Origin: Phycisphaerales bacterium
GTDB lineage: Bacteria > Planctomycetota > Phycisphaerae > SM23-33
DNA: 6,085 nucleotides
Assembly (NCBI GenBank): GCA_003485185.1
Contig: DNAS01000072.1
Location: forward strand, 3,652-9,736
Direction: 5' to 3'
Shown: piece by piece, positions 1 to 4,140 of the stretch
Numbering within the stretch: the stretch's first letter is position 1
How the letters are laid out: every line of letters begins with the position of its first letter
Position numbers and translations under genes: made by a program
Notes under the pieces: generated by a model
Told to the model about the DNA's origin: nothing
Seen by the model: the letters and a program-made list of their open reading frames with translations, nothing else
Databases searched by the model: none

Positions 1-793
1 ATGCCTGCTCGATCGCCAGCAACTCCGCCGGCGTGTTGAAGGCCATCAGGTCGGTGGGATCTTCGACGAGGAGCGTTTCGGCCTTTCCCTTCGCGGCGAG
101 AGGTTCGACCGTGTCGGTCAGGTAGATTTCCCCCTGGGCGGTATCGGCCCGCGCCTCCCGCAGCGCCTGTTGGAGCTTCGCGAAGTCGAAGACATACATC
201 GAGGCATTGACGGTGTCCGAAGCCCGGTCGATCTGGGCGGCGGTGAAGGATCGCCCTCCCACGGAGAGTTTGCGTCCGCGGCGGCGGAGTTGCTCGAGAT
301 CGGCGGCTTCGACGATGCCCCGCACCGCGCCGCGTTCGACGACGACGCGTCCGGCCGTCGATTCCGCCTGCTTGGGCAGGACGGTCAGCAGAACGTCGGG
401 TCGGCGGCGCGAATACTCCGCGATCAGCCGGCGGACCACGTCGGGGTGCGTGACCTTGTCGCCCATGACGATCATGCAGGGGCCGTCGTAGCCTTCGGCG
501 GCCAGCGCGTCGATGGCCACCGCCGCCGCGTGCCCGGTGCCTCGCGGCTGGGCCTGGTAAACGAACGTCAGTCCGTCGTGAACCGCGCTGAGGGTCGCCA
601 TGACCTGGTCGGCCTTTTGCCCGACCACGATCAGGAATCGCCGAAGCCCGGCGGCCTTGTAGGTGTCCACCGCCCGCACGATGGCTGGCTTGCCGGCGAT
701 GGGGAAGCAGACCTTGTGCAGGCGGGCGGAGGCCATCCGCTTGCCCTGCCCCCCGGCCAGGATGATGCACGCCATCTTGCTCGGATCCATCAT
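1..793 (-). CDS. GlmU-like sugar-1-phosphate nucleotidyltransferase (3' end missing)
   Basis: The first 264 residues are visible; the rest lies beyond the left edge. The protein is expected to be cytoplasmic and to make a nucleotide sugar from NTP and a sugar-1-phosphate. Visible motifs follow the GlmU uridyltransferase domain: LAGGQGKRM (12-20), LHKV with Lys27, QPRGTGHA (82-89), MGDK with the metal-binding Asp112, GIVE (159-162), VNASMYVFD (195-203), AQGEIYLTD (219-227) and a final metal-ligand-like Asn253. These match E. coli GlmU Q76, GTG, D105, E154, N169 and N227 in order. LAGG replaces LAAG, Met110 replaces the Tyr before GD, and 33 residues lie between the Glu and Asn where E. coli has 14, so UDP-GlcNAc is not certain as product. 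Whether a C-terminal acetyltransferase (left-handed beta-helix) domain follows cannot be seen. The start is ATG at 793 or ATG at 790; GAGAGG at 798-803 lies 4 or 7 nt upstream. The gene overlaps the tpx stop (ATGA), so translational coupling is likely. Confidence 0.87.
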   Translation of the reverse strand, partial: MMDPSKMACIILAGGQGKRMASARLHKVCFPIAGKPAIVRAVDTYKAAGLRRFLIVVGQKADQVMATLSAVHDGLTFVYQAQPRGTGHAAAVAIDALAAEGYDGPCMIVMGDKVTHPDVVRRLIAEYSRRRPDVLLTVLPKQAESTAGRVVVERGAVRGIVEAADLEQLRRRGRKLSVGGRSFTAAQIDRASDTVNASMYVFDFAKLQQALREARADTAQGEIYLTDTVEPLAAKGKAETLLVEDPTDLMAFNTPAELLAIEQA

Positions 794-1422
794 GTTTCCT
801 CTCGCAGCCGGTGGACCGCCCGAAGGGCGGCGGCGTAGTCGGGCTCGTTCGTCTGTTCGCCGACCAGTTCGATGTGGCGAATCACGCCCTTGCGATCGAC
901 CACGAAGACGGCCCGCGCCAGGACGGTCTTGCCGGCGATCCGCACGCCGTAGGCCTGCCCGAATGCCAGTCGCTGCGCGTCGGAGAGCATGATGAGATTG
1001 CGGACGTCGTTGACCTTGCAGTAACGGGCCTGATCGAACGTGGAATCAGCGCTGACGGTCAGAACGGCGACGTCCTGTCCCAGGTCCGATGCGAGTTGAT
1101 TGAAGCGATGCGTCTGGTTGGCACAGACGGGCGTGTCGAGGCTGGGCACGACGGAAACGAGGACCACCTTTCCGCGAAGCGAGGACAGGTGGATTTCCTT
1201 TCCTGTCAGGTCGGGCAGGATGAAATCGGGGGCGGGATCGCCGATTTTTTTCGCGTCGCCCTGGAGTTCGAGAGTCTTTCCGTATCGCGTGACGGGCGTG
1301 CCGGGTCCGGTGCGATCGGACGAGCCGGCTGCGGCGCTCATCCACGCGGGCCGATCGCATCCGGCCAGCAGGACCAGCAGCGTCGCGGCGGACAGGCCGC
1401 GTCGAAACGAGAGGCGAATCAT
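790..1422 (-). CDS. tpx: Thiol peroxidase (atypical 2-Cys peroxiredoxin), predicted lipoprotein
   Basis: This 210-residue protein reduces hydrogen peroxide or alkyl hydroperoxides, in the family with thioredoxin as electron donor. Residues 1-21 form a lipoprotein signal peptide: MIRLSFRR, a hydrophobic stretch, then lipobox LLAGC with Cys22 as the lipidated residue. A Ser/Gly/Pro linker (about 29-42) leads to the Tpx domain (about 45-205). The active-site motif PSLDTPVC gives Pro93, Thr97 and peroxidatic Cys100; ARYC gives resolving Cys135; ARAVFVVD supplies conserved Arg170; the C-terminal NEPDYAAAL is typical of Tpx. E. coli Tpx has 168 residues and no signal peptide, so the export signal is the unusual part. 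I chose ATG 1422 because AGGAG lies 7 nt upstream and a promoter lies just above it. A longer frame from ATG 1473 would start inside the -35 box and bury the signal peptide. Asp23 at lipoprotein position +2 would favour inner-membrane retention by enterobacterial rules. Confidence 0.93.
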   Translation of the reverse strand: MIRLSFRRGLSAATLLVLLAGCDRPAWMSAAAGSSDRTGPGTPVTRYGKTLELQGDAKKIGDPAPDFILPDLTGKEIHLSSLRGKVVLVSVVPSLDTPVCANQTHRFNQLASDLGQDVAVLTVSADSTFDQARYCKVNDVRNLIMLSDAQRLAFGQAYGVRIAGKTVLARAVFVVDRKGVIRHIELVGEQTNEPDYAAALRAVHRLREET

Positions 1423-1425
1423 CGG

Positions 1426-1436
1426 GAGTCTCCTGA
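1426..1436 (-). promoter_or_regulatory. Ribosome binding site that decides the tpx start
   Basis: On the minus strand AGGAG ends 7 nt before ATG 1422 (read as AGGAG, actcccg, ATG). It is the only strong SD near any candidate start of this gene and places the start directly at the lipoprotein signal peptide. Confidence 0.7.
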
Positions 1437-1446
1437 GTTTCCCGAT

Positions 1447-1475
1447 ATTGTATCCCATTGTCCAGTGAAACACAA
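1447..1475 (-). promoter_or_regulatory. Predicted sigma70-type promoter of tpx and the nucleotidyltransferase
   Basis: Read on the minus strand: -35 TTGTGT (1470-1475), a 17-nt spacer and -10 TACAAT (1447-1452, five of six consensus bases). Transcription would begin near 1440, leaving a leader of about 18 nt before ATG 1422. This supports the downstream tpx start. The -35 is weak (three of six). Confidence 0.6.
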
Positions 1476-1638
1476 CTCTTGTGCCCGCGAAGGCTTGGGG
1501 AAAATATGCGGGCGCGATCCGGTCGGAAATCCCGCGCGTAACGGACGTTATTAAAGTGTGCCGGCGGCTGGTCGATAGACATCACGGGTCGACTTCCAAT
1601 AGGGGGAAGACGAAAAAAAGGTTAAGGAGAAACGGATC

Positions 1639-2061
1639 ATGCAGAACAGACGCGGATTTACGTTGGTGGAGCTGGCGGTGGTCGTGGTGATCCTCGGCGT
1701 GCTCGCGGCATTTGCCGTGCCCCGGTTCCTCGCCTCGGTCGAGAGATCCAAGGCGGCGGAAGCGTTCAACTACCTCTCCTCGGTGCAGGCGGCCCAGGAG
1801 CGCTACCACGCCCGTCAAGGCACGTACGCGACCGAAGTGACCGAACTGGACATCAAGTTCACCGCTCCGAAGTATTTCACGGTGGGCGCGGTTGCCGCGG
1901 GGAGCACGGGCAGCTTGGAGGACTCCTGGTCCTTGACGCTGACCCGTACGGGCGCGTCGGCTGGCTACGGCGAATATACCGTGACTTTCACCGAGGAAGG
2001 CTATGACGGTGAAAACAGCACGATCGCCGACCATGCGGACATCAACCCGATGCAGATCTAA
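1639..2061 (+). CDS. Type IV pilin / pseudopilin (prepilin with class III-type leader)
   Basis: This 140-residue prepilin would be processed by prepilin peptidase and assembled into a type IV pilus or type II secretion pseudopilus at the cell envelope. The leader MQNRRG is followed by GFTLVE: cleavage is expected between Gly6 and Phe7, with Glu11 as the conserved Glu5 of the mature protein. Residues 8-29 form the hydrophobic N-terminal helix with a Pro at 28. The following amphipathic part (AAQERYHARQGTYA, 51-64) is the usual end of the pilin alpha1 helix, and the rest is a small beta-rich globular domain without cysteines. Mature length would be 134 residues. The start is firm: AAGGAG (1624-1629) lies 9 nt upstream. 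The gene stands alone, with no pil or gsp assembly genes in view and its own terminator, as expected for a highly expressed single subunit. Major pilin versus minor pilin or pseudopilin cannot be decided here. Confidence 0.92.
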   Translation: MQNRRGFTLVELAVVVVILGVLAAFAVPRFLASVERSKAAEAFNYLSSVQAAQERYHARQGTYATEVTELDIKFTAPKYFTVGAVAAGSTGSLEDSWSLTLTRTGASAGYGEYTVTFTEEGYDGENSTIADHADINPMQI

Positions 2062-2109
2062 GGCGGACGGTTGATTCTCTGGAACATGGTTGTCGTGAGG
2101 ATTCCTGCA

Positions 2110-2142
2110 CGGCGGCCCCCGACGGGGCCGCCGCTGCTTTTT
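2110..2142 (+). terminator. Intrinsic terminator of the pilin gene
   Basis: A perfect 10-bp GC-only stem (2110-2119 CGGCGGCCCC with 2124-2133 GGGGCCGCCG) closes a CGAC loop. It can be extended by GCA/TGC across one bulged C, followed by TTTTT at 2138-2142. It begins 48 nt after the pilin stop. The minus strand has no U-tract, so it acts in one direction only. Confidence 0.88.
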
Positions 2143-2146
2143 GAAA

Positions 2147-2203
2147 CCGGGACGAAAAGCCGCCAAGGGCACGAAAAGACCGTTTCGATCCTTCGTTTCC
2201 CGG
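2147..2203. repeat. Inverted repeat with internal ACGAAAAG direct repeats
   Basis: CCGGGA (2147-2152) pairs with TCCCGG (2198-2203), and CGAA (2153-2156) with TTCG (2192-2195) across a 2-nt bulge. Inside, CGAAA (2172-2176) can pair with TTTCG (2183-2187). The octamer ACGAAAAG occurs at 2152-2159 and 2171-2178. The composition recalls short dispersed intergenic repeats of the type cgccaagggcacgaa common in environmental genomes, but membership in such a family is only a guess. There is no U-tract, so it is unlikely to be a terminator. Confidence 0.45.
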
Positions 2204-2371
2204 CAGGAGAGACGTAACGGGGGCGTTTGCAGGGGGTTATTCAAGTGCCTCTCTGCGCGTGTCGAAATTAACAGTATAAGGCGCCCCCGTGGCGCGGGGT
2301 AGACGCAGACCGTTCCTTAAAGGAGGAGCGATCCTGCACAAATCCGATTGCGATTTCGCTTGAACGTTCGA

Positions 2372-2395
2372 GCATGAGCATGAGCGAGAGCAAGA
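2372..2395. repeat. Degenerate hexanucleotide tandem repeat
   Basis: Four consecutive hexamers read GCATGA, GCATGA, GCGAGA and GCAAGA. The first two are identical and the others differ by one or two bases. It lies downstream of the hydrolase gene with no recognised function and is probably simple-sequence drift. Confidence 0.4.
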
Positions 2396-2459
2396 AGAAG
2401 CCGATCCGCCCGCTCCGCCGCAGCCGCCCGTTGCCAGTCCCTTCCTGTAGGCGTCCGCC

Positions 2460-3785
2460 CTACCCCCGCGGGTGGGCCCAATCGAACGCCGGCAGGCCCA
2501 AGCGGATGCTGTCGAACATCTGCGTGACGATCTCGGCGTAGTTCCGCTGGTCGGCCAGCAGCGACTCGGCGTGCCCGGCGTTGGGGACCTTCCAGAGCAT
2601 GACGGGTCGTCCGCCGGCGGAGTAGATCTCCTCGGCATGCCGCACCGGCGCGGTGCGATCCGCCAAGCCGTGAATCAGCAACACCGGGCGCGGGGCGATG
2701 GCGGCGATGTCCCGCGCGGGCCCGGCATCGAGCAGGTCGCAGCCCAATTGGGCCGACGCCAGCAAGAGCGTCGCCTGCTGGAAGTAGCGGTCCGCCGGCC
2801 AGGGCATCCACGAAGTCATTTCCGATACTTGGCGCCGTGGCGAGGGCAGCAGGCTGTCCACCACGACGCCCTCGATCTGCGGATCGGCCCCGGCGGCAGC
2901 CAGCACCGCCGCCCCCCCGTGCGAAACCCCGAAGGCGAACAGGTGGCGGCTGGCCTGCGGATACGCCTGCTTGAGGTAGTGGACCGCGCCGAGCACGTCG
3001 CGGGCTTCGATCGATCCGAACCCGCGGGCATGGCCGCCGCTGGCGCCCTCGCCGCGCAGGTCGATCAGCAGGACGTTGTACCCCGATTCGCGGAGCATCC
3101 GCGCATAGGGCAGGAAGCATCCCTTGGGCATGCTCCGGCCGGGGACGAGAATGACGGCGGCGTCGCTGAATCGGTCCCTCGCCGGGATGTACCAGCCGCG
3201 GATGGGTACGCCGTCGATCGCATCGAAACCCGCCGGCTCGAAGGGAAGCTCCGCCAGGCTGGCCGGGTCGCCGAGATCGGCGAACTTGACCCAGTGCGTG
3301 GTAAAGGCGGCGGCGACGACCGGACCAGCCAGGACCGCCAGCAACAGGATCCGCAGCGCGGTGCACGGCAGGACCCGCGCCAGCGGACGATCCGCGCCCG
3401 GGCGGATTCTGAACAGGCGGGACAGGCCGCGATGAATCCCGCGGTCCAGCGCCCAGACGATCACATGGATCGCGGCGAGGAAATACACCGCGATGCCCAG
3501 TTCACTCCAGCGGATCTTCGCCAGGGGCACGACCCGCGCGGTGGCGATCAGGTAACCGGCGGCCAGCCCGGTTAGCAGCAGGAAATACGCGCCGTGGCGC
3601 CAGGAAAGCTGGTGGACGATGCGCCGCCCGAACAACAGCAGGTAGATCGCGAAGGCAGGCACGGCGGCGAGATAGATCGCATCCGCGGGCGAAGAGCACA
3701 ACGCGGCGCTGGTCAGCACGACGGCCAGTTCTCCAGCCGCCAAGGCCGCCAGGCGAAGCCGGAATGGAATCTTGAGCTTGAGCAA
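2460..3785 (-). CDS. Polytopic membrane protein with C-terminal alpha/beta hydrolase domain
   Basis: This 441-residue protein joins an N-terminal membrane part to a serine-hydrolase fold. Five hydrophobic segments are visible at about 12-30, 35-53, 65-83, 95-113 and 144-162. The hydrolase domain spans about 185-430. It has a family-typical PGRSMPKG loop (215-222, probable oxyanion region), DLRGEGAS (242-249), the nucleophile elbow GVSHG with Ser288, the acidic member Asp376 in HGLADRTAP, and His405 in NAGHAES. The triad is therefore complete and the enzyme is probably active. This loop-and-elbow pattern resembles BAAT/dienelactone-hydrolase-like or peptidase S9-like esterases; the substrate is unknown. 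With five membrane spans the domain may face the periplasm if the N-terminus is cytoplasmic. The start codon is TTG, chosen because GGGGAGG lies 7 nt upstream and no ATG with an SD lies near. The gene is transcribed alone, divergent from the GT2 gene and convergent with the pilin. Confidence 0.88.
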   Translation of the reverse strand: MLKLKIPFRLRLAALAAGELAVVLTSAALCSSPADAIYLAAVPAFAIYLLLFGRRIVHQLSWRHGAYFLLLTGLAAGYLIATARVVPLAKIRWSELGIAVYFLAAIHVIVWALDRGIHRGLSRLFRIRPGADRPLARVLPCTALRILLLAVLAGPVVAAAFTTHWVKFADLGDPASLAELPFEPAGFDAIDGVPIRGWYIPARDRFSDAAVILVPGRSMPKGCFLPYARMLRESGYNVLLIDLRGEGASGGHARGFGSIEARDVLGAVHYLKQAYPQASRHLFAFGVSHGGAAVLAAAGADPQIEGVVVDSLLPSPRRQVSEMTSWMPWPADRYFQQATLLLASAQLGCDLLDAGPARDIAAIAPRPVLLIHGLADRTAPVRHAEEIYSAGGRPVMLWKVPNAGHAESLLADQRNYAEIVTQMFDSIRLGLPAFDWAHPRG

Positions 3786-3799
3786 TCTTGCGCCTCCCC
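3786..3799 (-). promoter_or_regulatory. Ribosome binding site supporting the TTG start of the hydrolase
   Basis: On the minus strand AGGGGAGG is followed by cgcaaga and then TTG (3785-3783). The near-consensus SD at 7-nt spacing makes TTG the likely start. Confidence 0.72.
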
Positions 3800-3815
3800 T
3801 GCGCAGAACGGCAAC

Positions 3816-3828
3816 GTGAACCTTTCAC
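3816..3828. promoter_or_regulatory. Possible operator dyad at the hydrolase transcription start
   Basis: GTGAA-cct-TTCAC is a perfect 5-bp inverted repeat with a 3-bp spacer. It lies across the predicted +1 and touches the -10 box, where a bound repressor would block initiation. The half-sites are short, so chance is possible. Confidence 0.35.
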
Positions 3829-3855
3829 CATACCACGGAACGCGAAATCTGTAAA
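3827..3855 (-). promoter_or_regulatory. Predicted sigma70-type promoter of the hydrolase gene
   Basis: Minus strand: -35 TTTACA (3850-3855, five of six), a 17-nt spacer, and -10 TATGGT (3827-3832, four of six) preceded by TGG, the extended -10 arrangement. Transcription would begin near 3820, giving a leader of about 35 nt to the TTG start. Confidence 0.6.
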
Positions 3856-3939
3856 GGTGGGCAAAACCGGCGGCCGGGGGACCATCCGGAAATCCGCGGC
3901 GCGGGGGCGGAATTTTCGTTTGCTTTTTTCAAGTTTGGG

Positions 3940-3945
3940 TATAAT
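3940..3945 (+). promoter_or_regulatory. Consensus -10 box, probable promoter of the GT2-GT87 operon
   Basis: TATAAT matches the sigma70 -10 consensus exactly and stands in an AT-rich island (about 3911-3946) within GC-rich DNA. No good -35 is found at 16-18 nt: a T-rich stretch (3912-3929) lies there instead, and the nearest TTGCTT (3920-3925) is only 14 nt away. An activator-dependent promoter is possible. Transcription would begin near 3951, giving a leader of about 190 nt. Confidence 0.55.
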
Positions 3946-3950
3946 TGCCC

Positions 3951-4140
3951 CATTCGGTCCTGTTCGGCCTGAAGGAGCCAGAAGGTCTGGCGCCTTGAAA
4001 ATAGGCGGAACGGCCGAGCCTTGCTCTTAAGGCAATCAGGCTAACGAGCGAATCACCATACAAAGCTGCCGACCCGGCCGACCTGACAGATTCGGCCGAC
4101 CACGCCTTGTAGGCCCCGCCTGAACCTGGGGACAGCGACG
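3951..4140 (+). promoter_or_regulatory. Long structured 5' leader of the GT2 gene, candidate cis-regulatory RNA
   Basis: The leader can form a three-way junction. P1 pairs 3962-3969 with 4012-4019 (8 bp, one U-G). P2 is GCCAGA/TCTGGC (3977-3982 and 3986-3991). P3 is GCCT/AGGC (3992-3995 and 4003-4006) directly abutting P2. The joining strands are TGAAGGA and GGAAC. P4 (AGCC-TTGC with GCAA-GGCT, 4017-4042) shares bases 4017-4019 with P1. P5 pairs 4075-4081 with 4092-4098 (7 bp). Near the start, CCCC (4114-4117) can pair with the SD-like GGGG (4128-4131). I recognise no known riboswitch class: I compared it by eye with cyclic-di-GMP, glycine, TPP, cobalamin and SAM consensus elements. Folding is by hand, without energies, and GC-rich DNA offers chance stems. 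Confidence 0.42.
4068..4101 (+). repeat. Three GCCGACC repeats on a 9-nt phase
   Basis: GCCGACC occurs at 4068-4074, 4077-4083 and 4095-4101, spaced 9 and 18 nt apart. The flanking bases extend the last two to CGGCCGACC (4075-4083 and 4093-4101). They lie in the untranslated leader and overlap the P5 hairpin, so they may be RNA-structure parts, protein-binding sites, or relics of duplication. Confidence 0.55.

Larger units (their letters stand above)
1423..1638. other. Divergent intergenic region between tpx and the pilin gene
   Basis: It contains the tpx promoter (1447-1475) and, on the plus strand, the pilin SD AAGGAG (1624-1629) behind an A-rich tract (1613-1619). I find no convincing sigma70 or sigma54 promoter for the pilin. 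The best -10-like sequence, TATTAA (1549-1554), lacks a -35. A dyad GTCGA/TCGAC (1571-1575 and 1589-1593) and a small hairpin CTTCC/GGAAG (1593-1597 and 1605-1609) lie within the likely pilin leader; their role is unknown. Confidence 0.5.
2143..2459. other. Convergent intergenic region without a supported gene
   Basis: This gap lies between the 3' ends of the pilin (plus) and hydrolase (minus) genes. It holds an inverted repeat with internal ACGAAAAG repeats (2147-2203), a short GC-rich hairpin CCCCG/CGGGG (2285-2289 and 2295-2299), a small dyad around GAACGTTC (2362-2369) and a degenerate hexamer repeat (2372-2395). I find no coding frame with an SD, no tRNA-like fold and no clear terminator for the hydrolase gene. 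Confidence 0.6.

Noticed and set aside
170..838. Plus-strand open frame opposite the nucleotidyltransferase
   Set aside because: The opposite strand shows ordered GlmU motifs across the whole stretch; this frame has none and spans the tpx/nucleotidyltransferase junction.
1423..1473. Upstream ATG giving tpx an extra 17 N-terminal residues
   Set aside because: It starts within the predicted -35 box, has no SD, and would place a non-signal stretch before the lipoprotein signal peptide.
1549..1579. Promoter candidates for the pilin gene (TATTAA at 1549, GATAGA at 1574)
   Set aside because: Each matches the -10 poorly or lacks a credible -35, and no sigma54 GG-N10-GC element is present in the region.
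2359..2372. Palindrome around GAACGTTC as a possible SOS box
   Set aside because: The Gram-positive-type LexA box needs a 4-nt spacer between GAAC and GTTC, which is absent, and no promoter or DNA-repair gene adjoins it.
2374..2541. Small plus-strand frame of 55 codons starting MSMSESKKK
   Set aside because: No SD precedes it, its start comes from the hexamer repeat, and its second half is antisense to the end of the hydrolase gene.
2472..3575. Plus-strand open frame of about 367 codons opposite the hydrolase
   Set aside because: Low-complexity Arg/Gly/Gln-rich translation, no SD, and fully antisense to a hydrolase with an intact catalytic triad.
3969..4011. Hammerhead ribozyme core in the GT2 leader (CTGAAGGA ... 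GGAAC around a three-way junction)
   Set aside because: The CUGANGA core has an extra base, the GAAA segment is missing from its required position, and no nucleotides separate the two inner helices where the core should continue.
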